Notes: generated by a model from the letters alone, not told the origin. DNA of 63,625 nt from Chryseobacterium sp. (GCA_031277615.1 JAITMC010000014.1:1-63625), one strand, 5' to 3'; numbered from the stretch's first letter, positions 26,143-35,743 are shown. Translations and numbers: made by a program.

Positions 26143-26853
26143 TTAATCTAAAAAATAAGGTGAAAACTCAATCCCTTGGATACAGCCTGGTATGGGAAGC
26201 ACATTATCACCATTCATGGTTACTTCATATTCATCACAGGTCAGCTGTGAAATCTTCTGATACCAGCTTTTCTGATATTCCCGGTCAATATTTTCCGTTT
26301 TGATAAGACAGTGCAGGCCGCCATGGGTTTTAATAAAGGTAAGGCAATCTGCATTGATGGCTTTTTCTATATCGGATCTGAACCGGTTAACGGCAAGCTG
26401 ATGATCTTCAGTTCTGAAATCAATATCCAGATCAAAGAAAATTTTCCTTGTCGTTGAGGTTTGAATAAGGTTCAGCGACAGGGTATGGGCATTGATTGCC
26501 TGGTCGTGCCTGATCAGCCGCTCTGAAATTTCCCGCATCAGGAGCAGGGAAGCCTGATGAAGGTCCCGTGGGTTTGGGGTAATGTATACGGCAAGATTAT
26601 CCTGTGAAACATCAATGTTTCCGGATTCATAAAGTCCTAAAGGAAGTTCAAGCTGTCTGATCTTATGAAGCAGCATTTCTTTGGTTGCCGTAAAACGCTT
26701 TAACTGCGCTTTATCAGCTTTCAGACCTGTGTCCGGATTGTACTTTTTCCGGGCCAGAAGCTGTACGTAATATTGTTCGTTGGGTTTCAGATCCGGAAGC
26801 CATTCAATGAATTCCTTGAGTTTTTCTTCGTTATAGATGATTTTATAGTTCAC
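26143..26853 (-). CDS. archaeo-eukaryotic primase (AEP)-like protein
   Basis: I read this 236-residue protein as a divergent AEP/PrimPol-fold enzyme. The three expected signatures occur in order. FFDLDIDF places the metal ligands D141 and D143. IKTHGGLHCLI places the conserved His (H177 or H181). VLPIPGCIQG near 220 resembles the terminal PGT-like motif. VYITPNPRDLHQAS at about 90 also recalls PrimPol proteins. It is shorter than replicative primases and has no helicase or zinc domain. In this operon, 66 bp after the TROVE gene, a nucleotide-adding role in RNA end repair is a reasonable guess. The assignment rests on motifs only. Confidence 0.55.
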   Translation of the reverse strand: MNYKIIYNEEKLKEFIEWLPDLKPNEQYYVQLLARKKYNPDTGLKADKAQLKRFTATKEMLLHKIRQLELPLGLYESGNIDVSQDNLAVYITPNPRDLHQASLLLMREISERLIRHDQAINAHTLSLNLIQTSTTRKIFFDLDIDFRTEDHQLAVNRFRSDIEKAINADCLTFIKTHGGLHCLIKTENIDREYQKSWYQKISQLTCDEYEVTMNGDNVLPIPGCIQGIEFSPYFLD

Positions 26854-26919
26854 GAGTGTATTTTATTTCAGAGGTTTTTCAACAGTTAATATGCTTAGTT
26901 TAAAAAGCTCCGGAAAAGC

Positions 26920-28296
26920 TTAGTTTTCCAGAGCCTTAATATAATGAAATACTTTATCACTCCATCCATTGATCTCTGCGGTCCAGTTTCCGGTTTTTAT
27001 ACCGTGGGTATGGGTTGAGATATCAATAATATATGAATTTTTATAGGGTGAAGTATCCGGTTTTTTGCCAAGTCCGTGACAGGCATCAATATCCTGACTG
27101 TCGGAAATTACGACCAGTCTTTCTGCATCTCTGGCATATCCTTTTTCCTTCAGCCACTCACAGAGCTGATAGGTGAAGATACCGCCACCGCCTAATTCCT
27201 GGTAAATCTGCAGGAAGCTGTTGAAAAGTCCAAGACCTTTACCATTGCTCCACGCCATATGCTTTCCTTTTCTCTCGCCATCACTTCCGGCGGTGAATAT
27301 CAGGATCATATCTTCAAAAATATAGGAACCGGCTGCTGCCATGGCAAATGCGAGATCCATTCTTGAAAATTTAGCCTGGGAAGAAGTTACCTGTCCCATA
27401 CTCCCGGAAACATCAATCGCCAGGATCGTTGTTCCTTTTATCTTTTCCCGGGCAAAACAGTTCTTCATAGCTTCATCAATATCAGCCGTAAAATCCGGTG
27501 CATTTCTCTGGGCAGCCAGAAAATTCAATGGGGTAAGCCAGTTGCTGCTGACCTGTGAGATCGCTGTTCTTATAATCTGTCTTGAAACACCTGCTTCGGT
27601 CATATTTCTTAAGTTCCTCAGGATCGCCAGAGAACCCAGGCTTTTTTCACCGATCATTCTCTCAAACGTTTCTTTTTTATCAGCACCCTGAGACAAAGCC
27701 GTTTCCCATGTATTGGCGGGCTGTAAAGTATCTTCAATAAGAGCTTTCAGAGCCTGTTCATTTTGTACGGTGGGCTTCGGATGCACCAGATTCACAACGT
27801 CTACCAGAGAGAGTGCCAGGTTGCTTTTTTTATATTTGGCGATCTGGTATTCATCATAGTGATCAAAAGCTTTGGAAAGACCTTTTTTAATGGATTTAGA
27901 CATTTTATAGGAACCGTTTCTTGCTTTCAGCATCTGAAGCAGGTCCATCGTCATATCCGGTCGGTTGGCGATTTTGGCAATAGCATCCTTCACTGAAACT
28001 CTATGAATTTCATGAGCAAGAATCAGCAGCCATAGAGGAGTATGTCTCAGCTTCTGCTCAAAACGGCACTCCAGAGCCAGTTCAATGATCTGCTCTCCGT
28101 TTACTTTATAACACAGATCTTCAATCTGATTCATGATTTCATCAGCAGACTGGTAATAATCCGATTCAAAAAGCATATTGGCAAGAGTTACCCTTCTCAA
28201 CAGCTCATAATCGGAATATTTTCCTGCTGTATCGGTCAGTTTTCCGGCAATAATACCGGATTCAAATCCTGTTTTTCTCGTGTTAAATTTTGACAT
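26920..28296 (-). CDS. rsr: TROVE/Ro60 family protein (Rsr) with vWA domain
   Basis: This 458-residue protein has the TROVE ring of helical repeats (about 15-280) and a C-terminal vWA domain. The MIDAS metal site DVSGSMG begins at D295, with S297 and S299, and later ISDSQDIDA. TROVE proteins bind misfolded RNAs in the central hole and Y RNAs on the outside, working in RNA quality control. A tRNA-like RNA gene lies directly upstream (28395-28524), with a terminator-like hairpin between it and this start. That is the arrangement expected for an Rsr/Y-RNA pair. The downstream genes are primase-like, ATPase and nucleotidyltransferase genes on the same strand. Length is slightly below Ro60 (about 540). 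Confidence 0.92.
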   Translation of the reverse strand: MSKFNTRKTGFESGIIAGKLTDTAGKYSDYELLRRVTLANMLFESDYYQSADEIMNQIEDLCYKVNGEQIIELALECRFEQKLRHTPLWLLILAHEIHRVSVKDAIAKIANRPDMTMDLLQMLKARNGSYKMSKSIKKGLSKAFDHYDEYQIAKYKKSNLALSLVDVVNLVHPKPTVQNEQALKALIEDTLQPANTWETALSQGADKKETFERMIGEKSLGSLAILRNLRNMTEAGVSRQIIRTAISQVSSNWLTPLNFLAAQRNAPDFTADIDEAMKNCFAREKIKGTTILAIDVSGSMGQVTSSQAKFSRMDLAFAMAAAGSYIFEDMILIFTAGSDGERKGKHMAWSNGKGLGLFNSFLQIYQELGGGGIFTYQLCEWLKEKGYARDAERLVVISDSQDIDACHGLGKKPDTSPYKNSYIIDISTHTHGIKTGNWTAEINGWSDKVFHYIKALEN

Positions 28297-28318
28297 ACCA
28301 TTCGTTTTTTACATTCAT

Positions 28319-28390
28319 AAAAAAGAAGCGGTTAAACATTGATTAAGGTGTTTTTTTGGAATCGAAGTAACCTTAATCTCACACCGCTTC
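28319..28390 (-). terminator. long hairpin with T-run between the tRNA-like RNA and the TROVE gene
   Basis: On the minus strand GAAGCGGT pairs with ACCGCTTC (28383-28390 with 28325-28332). Inside it GATTAAGGT pairs with ACCTTAATC (28370-28378 with 28341-28349, using the plus-strand positions). Six T residues follow, ending 23 bp before the TROVE ATG. It can end the small RNA and let only part of transcription into the operon. It may also be part of the mature RNA, for example the Ro60-binding stem. Confidence 0.75.
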
Positions 28391-28394
28391 ATCA

Positions 28395-28524
28395 GGAAGG
28401 CCGGCCGGACTCGAACCGGCGACACACGGCTTACGAAGCGAAGTAACTTTATCATCACACCCATCAGGGTTAAAATTTAATAAAGCATATTACGTTGCTC
28501 TAACCAACTGAGCTACGGCCTCCC
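28395..28524 (-). ncRNA. tRNA-like RNA, candidate Y RNA, upstream of the TROVE gene
   Basis: On the minus strand the ends fold like a tRNA. A 7-bp acceptor stem pairs GAGGCCG (28522-28516) with CGGCCTT (28403-28397), extendable by two G-C pairs. TA follows, then a D arm GCTC-AGTTGGTTA-GAGC (28513-28497) and a T arm GCCGG-TTCGAGT-CCGGC (28420-28404). The anticodon arm is missing. In its place are 76 nt containing a bulged stem, GTAA..CTTTAT pairing with ATAAAG..TTAC, which encloses CCC-TGAT-GGG. No CCA is encoded. A tRNA shell with the anticodon arm replaced is what is known for bacterial YrlA-type Y RNAs, and the gene lies directly upstream of the TROVE gene. A degenerate or intron-containing tRNA is the alternative. 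Confidence 0.85.
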
Positions 28525-28535
28525 TTATTGATGAT

Positions 28536-28572
28536 GCAAAGTAAATACGGTAATGCGCAGTGTTTTTGCGTA
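28536..28572 (-). promoter_or_regulatory. repair-regulon promoter A (tRNA-like RNA/TROVE operon)
   Basis: On the minus strand: TACGCA (28572-28567), 7 bp, TGCGCA (28559-28554), 9 bp, TTACTTTGC (28544-28536). The tRNA-like RNA begins about 12 bp further on. The same order and exact spacing occur at 31651-31687 and 36164-36200. Confidence 0.85.
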
Positions 28573-28675
28573 GAATAAAATGTCTGAAATTTTTTTAAAA
28601 AAAATATCGATTTGGGTCAAAAGGTAGCCAACGCGGGGAAAGTAATTTTATGAATGTTAGCCGTTTAAAGAGCCG

Positions 28676-29332
28676 TCAACAGGGGAACCACCAATGCATA
28701 AAACAGATCCTGTTATTTTTGAAAAACAGGTTGAGATGGCCGTCTGAAATGCCTTCGCTGTCTTCTCTGAGCTGTATCACCTGGAATTTACCTTCTCCGT
28801 ATACGTCCAGCGTACCGATATTTCTTATAGCATTCGGAAAGATGGGTTTCAGATCGTTAATTGTGGTTTTGGCATCGATTTTAATGCCTTTATACAGGAT
28901 ATAGTTACCGTTGATAAACCTGAATTCATCCACTGCAACTTTGTCTTTGGTGTTTTCAAAACGGGAACCGTTTTTATAGAGATACTGATCATTCATATCC
29001 TTGCTTCCGTCAGGGTTTTCAAAAATATAAGTGCAGGGAGCTTCTTCAGACATCAGTTTGATGCTGTCTGCCTTTCCGAATATTTTTTCAAAATCAGTGA
29101 GGGAAAAGTATCTTTTCAGCTTACCGTTAAAGAGAATGTCATCCTCCGGCATAACTTCATTCAGGCTGTCTTTTTTAACCTCTGTTATTTGAGCAACGGG
29201 AGAGTCTGCTGAGTCGTTTTTAACCATTGTCTTTTGACCAGGATCGGCAGATGGACGCTCTTTTTTATTTTCCTCTTTTCCGGCACAGGACAGAAGCAGA
29301 ACAAAGATCCATAGAAGGGAAAGGTTTTTCAT
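28676..29332 (-). CDS. hypothetical lipoprotein
   Basis: A signal peptide with lipobox (FVLLLSC) starts at the internal methionine MKNLSLLWI (29332). The ORF could start five codons earlier, at 29347. The mature part begins with a lysine/glutamate-rich linker (GKEENKKERPSADPG) and then a soluble domain with DFEKIFGKADSIKLM, FENPDGSKDMNDQYLY and a cysteine-containing end (ICFMHWWFPC). I do not recognise the domain. It lies between two repair operons on the same strand but has no repair-type promoter, so its presence there may be incidental. Confidence 0.7.
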   Translation of the reverse strand: MKNLSLLWIFVLLLSCAGKEENKKERPSADPGQKTMVKNDSADSPVAQITEVKKDSLNEVMPEDDILFNGKLKRYFSLTDFEKIFGKADSIKLMSEEAPCTYIFENPDGSKDMNDQYLYKNGSRFENTKDKVAVDEFRFINGNYILYKGIKIDAKTTINDLKPIFPNAIRNIGTLDVYGEGKFQVIQLREDSEGISDGHLNLFFKNNRICFMHWWFPC

Positions 29333-29378
29333 CTTGATATTTTCCACTAAAATACAAAAGGGTGGGATAAAAAGAAAC

Positions 29379-29463
29379 CATTAAGAAAATGAAATCCGTT
29401 AAAATTATAATTACTGTTGTCACAGCATATTCATTCACTAAATCTCATTTCTTAATGGTTTTT
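29379..29463. repeat. inverted repeat at the end of the ATP-grasp operon
   Basis: AACCATTAAGAAAATGAAAT near 29379 is the near-complement of ATCTCATTTCTTAATGGTTT near 29443. The arms, about 20 bp with two mismatches, enclose about 45 bp. It lies just after the ATP-grasp stop (29464) and could form a terminating or stabilising hairpin. Confidence 0.55.
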
Positions 29464-30195
29464 CTAATGTTTAATACAGCTTTCAACGATTACGTCCAGG
29501 GCTTTTTCTGCATCACAAGCATATAAACCGGAACACCAGGCCGGATTGGCTTCAATAAGGGCCCAGCCTTTTCCTTTGATGATGCCAAAATCCAGGACAA
29601 CCGCTTTGGGAAGAGTGGAGGCGTACTGTCTGATGAACTTTTCAAAAAGTAGAAACATTTCCTGCTGTTCTGTTTCAGAAAGAGGATTGGTATCAAAACT
29701 GTTATTCCTCCAATAGGATGAATGGGTTTTTATTTCACCGTTCAATACAAAACATCGTACTTCAAGTGTCCATTCCACTACCTCCGAAACAAAGACGGTA
29801 CTTTCCGGGTCCACAGAGTCAAAACCTTTGATATCGGTTACTTTATCATAAACACCTGCTTTAAAGCTTTTAAAATCTGCACATTTAATAAAAATATTTT
29901 CCAGATCGGTAAAGTCTTTCAGCTTGCCGTAGGAAATTTTCCTTTTGGTAAATTCTTTTGAAATATGAGCCATCCAGTCGTCGTCCGGTTTGGTAAGCGT
30001 CAGCCCGCATTGTTCTGCAACGATTTCTGCATAGATATCTTCCCCATATACGGCAATGACATCGGCCCGGAATTCCTCCGGAACTTTCCATTGGTCATTA
30101 AACCGGTTCAGCTCATAAGGAGAGTTGAGGGATGCTTTTTTCAGATTGTTGCTGTCTTCCGTGTACATGGGAGAAAGCGCGATGATATTTTTCAT
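29464..30195 (-). CDS. ATP-grasp domain protein (R2K-clade-like)
   Basis: This 243-residue protein lacks a signal peptide. The second half fits a divergent ATP-grasp fold. VEWTLEVRCFVLNGEI holds the conserved Glu and Arg, VVLDFGIIKGKGWALIEANP the metal-binding Asp, Glu and Asn, followed by AWCSGLYACD. This pattern is that of the R2K clade (DUF4343-like). ATP-grasp enzymes join a carboxylate to an amine or thiol through an acyl-phosphate, and R2K members are predicted protein- or peptide-modifying enzymes. It is the third gene of the unit starting at 31635. A link to RNA repair is by association only. Confidence 0.75.
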   Translation of the reverse strand: MKNIIALSPMYTEDSNNLKKASLNSPYELNRFNDQWKVPEEFRADVIAVYGEDIYAEIVAEQCGLTLTKPDDDWMAHISKEFTKRKISYGKLKDFTDLENIFIKCADFKSFKAGVYDKVTDIKGFDSVDPESTVFVSEVVEWTLEVRCFVLNGEIKTHSSYWRNNSFDTNPLSETEQQEMFLLFEKFIRQYASTLPKAVVLDFGIIKGKGWALIEANPAWCSGLYACDAEKALDVIVESCIKH

Positions 30196-30215
30196 GGTAT
30201 TAAGTTTTCTGATTT

Positions 30216-30881
30216 TTAGTTTTTAATCTGTTCATAAGGGTTATTTTCTAAAATTCTTTCACTGACCATTCCATAATAATTCAGGATTTCATAGGTGATG
30301 GTAATGCCATTAATATCCAGATCTTCAGACATCCCGTGATAACCTCCTGCTCTGTATCCTTTTTTGTCGCTGGTCATGATCATATATTCGGCACCGCCGC
30401 AATCAGCATAAGTTTCGATGCCTATCATAAGGCAGTCCTGGTTTCTTTCCAGTTCTTCATAGCACTGATCGATGAAAGAAATATCCATATGCTCTGCTGC
30501 AAACCTGTTCTCTTTTAGGATGAATTCATAATGAGCTTCATCCAGAATTTCCTGCAGATGGTTATAATCAGCATGCTCACCATGAATTTCCGTATATCTT
30601 TTTACAGCATACAAAATAAATTCTTTGGTGTAAAATACTCTTTCATAAATCTCATTGTCCCACAAGCATCTGTACCTGAAATTGTTTTCTGATATCTTAT
30701 GCCGGGTAAAGAAATTAATATAAACATCAGGAACAATCAGCCCATATTCCTCTCTGAGATATGCACATCTTTCCATAAAAGGATGCGGTGGTATACGGTT
30801 ATCTTTTCCCGTCTGAATTCCAGATCCGGGATTTTTATTTTTCATTGATTTTTCTTTTTTAAACCGCCGAAACAGCTTCAT
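30216..30881 (-). CDS. hypothetical protein in the nucleotidyltransferase/ATP-grasp operon
   Basis: This 221-residue soluble protein starts 1 bp after the upstream nucleotidyltransferase stop and ends 20 bp before the ATP-grasp start. An alternative start at MKNKNPGSG (twelve codons in) has a better purine-rich site (AAAGAAAAATCA). Residues 33-60 are strongly patterned (PPHPFMERCAYLREEYGLIVPDVY). The middle is helical, and the C-terminal third has YADCGGAEYMIM, then GYHGMSEDLDINGITI. I do not recognise the family. The tight spacing argues for a shared function with its two neighbours. Confidence 0.7.
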   Translation of the reverse strand: MKLFRRFKKEKSMKNKNPGSGIQTGKDNRIPPHPFMERCAYLREEYGLIVPDVYINFFTRHKISENNFRYRCLWDNEIYERVFYTKEFILYAVKRYTEIHGEHADYNHLQEILDEAHYEFILKENRFAAEHMDISFIDQCYEELERNQDCLMIGIETYADCGGAEYMIMTSDKKGYRAGGYHGMSEDLDINGITITYEILNYYGMVSERILENNPYEQIKN

Positions 30882-30882
30882 T

Positions 30883-31647
<765 letters not shown>

Positions 31648-31650
31648 TCA

Positions 31651-31687
31651 GCAAAGTAAGGAGGTGAGTGCGTAATCTTTTTGCGTA
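31651..31687 (-). promoter_or_regulatory. repair-regulon promoter B (nucleotidyltransferase/ATP-grasp operon)
   Basis: On the minus strand: TACGCA (31687-31682), 7 bp, TACGCA (31674-31669), 9 bp, TTACTTTGC (31659-31651), then ATG at 31635. Same architecture as promoters A and C. Confidence 0.85.
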
Positions 31688-31719
31688 GAGAGGAAGGAGG
31701 GTGAAAAGGAGATGAATAA

Positions 31720-32811
<1,092 letters not shown>

Positions 32812-33594
32812 ATGAAAGCAGTAAAAAACGAACTGATCTATTTCGCAACAGCCGTAATGTTCTTTACAAGAATTCCGGTTCCGTTTTCCATTCCGTATTC
32901 CGGTGAAATTATGAACCGGTCGCAGAAATATTTTGCGTGGGTTGGTCTTTTGGTCGGTCTTATCAATGCGGGGGTCCTGTATCTTTCCTATCATATTTTT
33001 AACCTTGATATCGCCATTGTTCTGATGATGATCTCCAGCGTTCTGCTGACCGGAGCTTTTCATGAAGACGGCTTTACCGACGTATGTGACAGTTTCGGAG
33101 GCGGTTACGGAAAAGAAAAGATTCTTACGATCATGAAAGACAGCAGGGTGGGAGCCTATGGTGCTGTAGGAATTATTTTGTTGTTTGCTCTTAAGTTTTT
33201 CAGCATTAAAGCCCTGGGAAATATGGATCTGATTCCCACATTCAGCATTATTGTTCTGGCTCATACAGCAAGCCGTTTCATTGCCGGAACGATGATCTAT
33301 ACCCATAAGTATGTAACTGATATTGATGTCAGTAAATCGAAGCCTTTGGCCAATAAACCACTGAATGCTTCCTCTTTAGTTTTCAGTTTTCTGAGTGTGC
33401 TGGCTGCTTTTGCCCTGATCCCTGATCCGCGTCTTATAGCAGCTTTTGTGTTGGCATATATCGGAAAGATCTGCATGGGATGGTACTTTAAAAAGCATAT
33501 CGGAGGTTATACCGGTGATTGTCTCGGATCTGTACAGCAGGTGAGTGAAGTTTTGTTTTACCTGGGAACAATGATCGTATGGAAATTCATCTGA
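32812..33594 (+). CDS. cobS: adenosylcobinamide-GDP ribazoletransferase (cobalamin synthase)
   Basis: This 260-residue inner-membrane enzyme joins alpha-ribazole (phosphate) to adenosylcobinamide-GDP, a last step of cobalamin assembly. It has the CobS signature FHEDGFTDVCDSFGGGYGKEKILTIMKDSRVGAYG at about 83-117 (Asp-rich GDP/metal site). Membrane helices surround it (for example VGLLVGLINAGVLYLS). The terminal YTGDCLGSVQQVSEV is also typical. It is directly adjacent to cobT and overlaps cobC by 16 bp. Confidence 0.93.
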   Translation: MKAVKNELIYFATAVMFFTRIPVPFSIPYSGEIMNRSQKYFAWVGLLVGLINAGVLYLSYHIFNLDIAIVLMMISSVLLTGAFHEDGFTDVCDSFGGGYGKEKILTIMKDSRVGAYGAVGIILLFALKFFSIKALGNMDLIPTFSIIVLAHTASRFIAGTMIYTHKYVTDIDVSKSKPLANKPLNASSLVFSFLSVLAAFALIPDPRLIAAFVLAYIGKICMGWYFKKHIGGYTGDCLGSVQQVSEVLFYLGTMIVWKFI

Positions 33595-34133
33595 TCCGGC
33601 ATACCGAAGTGGAAAATCCGGACGGCCTGTGCTATGGATTTGCAGAAGTACCTTTAAGAAAAGGGTATCTCAAAGATTTTGAGGCTTTGACATGGGAAGA
33701 TTGTTTTGACTGTATTATTTCAAGCCCATCCAGACGTTGCACCCTTTTGGCAGAGTATTTTCAACAGCATTATACGACAGATGAAAGGCTGCGTGAAATG
33801 AATTTCGGAAGTTGGGAAATGAAACCGTGGACGGAAATCCCGGCAACGGAGATCAATCCCTGGTATGAGGATTTTATCAACGTAAAAGCTACAGGTGGTG
33901 AAAATCTTCTGGCCATGCAGTCGCGGGTATTAGACTTCTGGAATGAGCTTATCACAGCTGAAGAAAAACATAAAGTTCTTCTGATAACCCATGCCGGAGT
34001 AATACGCCTTATTCTCCAAACCGTTCTTCAGTTTCCTGTGGAAAATATATTTAACATCCAGATCGGTTATGGAAAAAGAACCGTTATAGAACTGAAAGAC
34101 GGATATCTTTCCGTAAAAAGCCTGAATCTGTAA
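33579..34133 (+). CDS. cobC: alpha-ribazole phosphatase-like histidine phosphatase
   Basis: This 184-residue member of the histidine phosphatase family has the catalytic LIRHTEVEN near the N-terminus (RHT in place of RHG), EMNFGSWE in the middle and the second histidine in LLITHAGVIR. In this operon it would dephosphorylate alpha-ribazole phosphate or cobalamin-5'-phosphate. The start lies within the cobS 3' end. No cobU (adenosylcobinamide kinase) is in the window, so the pathway must be completed elsewhere. A terminator follows. Confidence 0.88.
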   Translation: MEIHLIRHTEVENPDGLCYGFAEVPLRKGYLKDFEALTWEDCFDCIISSPSRRCTLLAEYFQQHYTTDERLREMNFGSWEMKPWTEIPATEINPWYEDFINVKATGGENLLAMQSRVLDFWNELITAEEKHKVLLITHAGVIRLILQTVLQFPVENIFNIQIGYGKRTVIELKDGYLSVKSLNL

Positions 34134-34148
34134 GATCTTAACCCATAA

Positions 34149-34182
34149 AAAAGAGGCTATCCATTTATGAAAGCCTCTTTTC
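34149..34182 (+). terminator. intrinsic terminator after cobC
   Basis: AAAGAGGCT pairs with AGCCTCTTT, flanked by A and T runs, so it may work in both directions. Confidence 0.8.
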
Positions 34183-34212
34183 AACAATTTTAAATTCTAA
34201 CTACTTGTGCGT

Positions 34213-34350
34213 TTAAGCCGTAATCTGCTTAGGTTTTTTTGTTTTATCTTCTTCCTTTTTATCCAATTTCTCAGATATTTTCTTTACGATATATTCTATA
34301 GCAATAGGAGCTATAATAGCAATAAGGGCTTTAAATATTCTTGATTTCAT
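34213..34350 (-). CDS. 45-residue small membrane-associated protein
   Basis: A minus-strand ORF starting at 34350 encodes a hydrophobic helix (ALIAIIAPIAIEYIVKK) followed by a strongly charged tail (EKLDKKEEDKTKKPKQ). This layout is that of small single-pass membrane proteins and fits coding sequence better than chance. It ends at 34213, next to the cobC terminator. I cannot name a family or function. Confidence 0.5.
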   Translation of the reverse strand: MKSRIFKALIAIIAPIAIEYIVKKISEKLDKKEEDKTKKPKQITA

Positions 34351-34489
34351 AGTGTTATTTTATAGATAGGTAAATACAATTTCCAAGCCATTTTAAAAAA
34401 TATGATGGGTTGGAATCAGGAAAAGTTGAATCTGGGATTAATTAATTTGCAATATATTACTTTGATTATCTGATATTTGTGAGTGTTTT

Positions 34490-34645
34490 TTTTCTCGCTG
34501 ATCACGCAGATCACGCAGATTTTAAATTTTACCCGGAAAATCTTTGAATTTTAATATTGAACTTCTATGCGTGAAGAATTAAACTTAAAAAACTCTAGTG
34601 TCAAATTCTTTTGTCTTCATCGAACCTTCGGTTTGTGGTCAAAAA
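34490..34645 (-). repeat. diverged inverted copy of the 19181-20590 repeat
   Basis: In reverse orientation this holds the elements of one unit: CTGTG-like end, GAACTTCTATGCGTGAA, AACTTAAAAAACTCTAGTG and TCAAATTCTTTTGTC, then TTGTGGTC. A small insertion (CATCGAACCTTCGG) interrupts the AACCACAA-end. It lies 3' of the WYL regulator gene. Confidence 0.75.
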
Positions 34646-34720
34646 ATTTATATTTCCTTTATAAAGTTGAACCGTTTAGAAAAATCTGTTCATTAGAGAT
34701 GGTTGCTTCAATTTCAGAAT

Positions 34721-35743
34721 TTACCCGTTTTCATCCGGAATCTCCAGGTTTTTATAATTTGTAAATCCCATTTTGAATTTCTCCTGCATTCTGAGTCTCA
34801 GCCTGCGTGGCTGATGAACAATCAGCGAGTCTCCAAAGCCCAGCAGCAGCCTTTCCAGTTCATAATTGATCTGAACACAGATTTTAAAAAGCGTTCCCTC
34901 CTCTGTTTCGCTGATGATCTCCTGACTTTTATGCAGAGGTTTTGTCTTTATATAAGGCGAATTGGAGGCGTCCACAAAAAAAATAATATTTCTGGGAGCC
35001 ATCGCATCTGAAACCGTTACCCCGACAATATCCTTGAAATACTCATCACCATCCAGATCTTTATCAATATAGGGAAGGTTTTCCTCATGACCTATTTTTT
35101 CCATTCTGTCCAGGGCAAGGTTATACATTTTGCCTTTGTGAAAACAAATCAGAAACCAGCGGTTGTTGAATTCCTTCAAAAGCTGCGGATGTACGATATA
35201 GCTGCTGGATTCCCTTGCTGTAAAACTGCGGTAAAGAATATTCAGTACTTTTTTGCCCGCAATACTTTCATAAAGAATATCGATGTGTTCCAGCCCTTTC
35301 AGCTGCTCATTTTTATCGAGATGGATAATCGATTTCTGGCTGGTGGAATGAATAGAGTCTTCCAGCTTCTGGATCACTCCGTTCATTTCCTTGAACATCG
35401 AAAAGTCTTTAAACTGCTTTAAGATCTGTATGGCATTGTTCATGGCTTTCAGGTCGCTTTCGTTCACGGAGATATTATGAATGCTGTATTCCGGATCGCT
35501 GTAGCGGTAATATTTCCGCTCATACACTTCAATGGGAGCTTCATATCCGAATTTTTCACTGCGCATATTCTGAAGATCAAGCTGAACGGTACGTCTGCTT
35601 ACATAAGATTCCTTACCCTCGAATTCAAAGAGGGCTTCAGAGCATTCATCAATAAGATCTTCTAACGTATATTTACGGTATTTGTTTTTTAAACATTTAT
35701 CCAGTGTTTTATAGCGGATCAGGGCGTTTTTATTGGATGACAT
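34721..35743 (-). CDS. WYL-domain transcriptional regulator
   Basis: This 340-residue protein has an N-terminal helix-turn-helix at about 8-60 (YTLEDLIDECSEAL, then YVSRRTVQLDLQNMRS). The WYL domain is at about 155-230 (HPQLLKEFNNRWFLICF, the W-F-L form of the signature) and a WCX extension at about 245-330. WYL proteins sense nucleic acid or nucleotide ligands and control DNA-damage, defence and RNA-repair genes. It lies 45 bp downstream of the HopJ-family gene on the same strand, in a unit divergent from the tRNA-like RNA and rtcB. It is the best candidate in the window for the protein binding the TRCGCA repeats, but this is inference. Confidence 0.88.
   Translation of the reverse strand: MSSNKNALIRYKTLDKCLKNKYRKYTLEDLIDECSEALFEFEGKESYVSRRTVQLDLQNMRSEKFGYEAPIEVYERKYYRYSDPEYSIHNISVNESDLKAMNNAIQILKQFKDFSMFKEMNGVIQKLEDSIHSTSQKSIIHLDKNEQLKGLEHIDILYESIAGKKVLNILYRSFTARESSSYIVHPQLLKEFNNRWFLICFHKGKMYNLALDRMEKIGHEENLPYIDKDLDGDEYFKDIVGVTVSDAMAPRNIIFFVDASNSPYIKTKPLHKSQEIISETEEGTLFKICVQINYELERLLLGFGDSLIVHQPRRLRLRMQEKFKMGFTNYKNLEIPDENG

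Noticed and set aside
28395-28524. Ordinary or intron-containing tRNA gene
   Set aside because: No anticodon arm can be formed by joining the flanks of the insert, CCA is absent, and the locus has the Y-RNA context and regulon promoter. I keep it only as the alternative reading.
28536-28544. TTACTTTGC as a sigma-54 -12 element
   Set aside because: No GG-containing -24 element occurs 10-12 bp upstream at any of the three sites; a weak TAnnTTTG-type -7 box with activator sites fits better.
34567-34764. 65-residue plus-strand ORF
   Set aside because: It runs through a diverged repeat copy into the antisense of the WYL gene.
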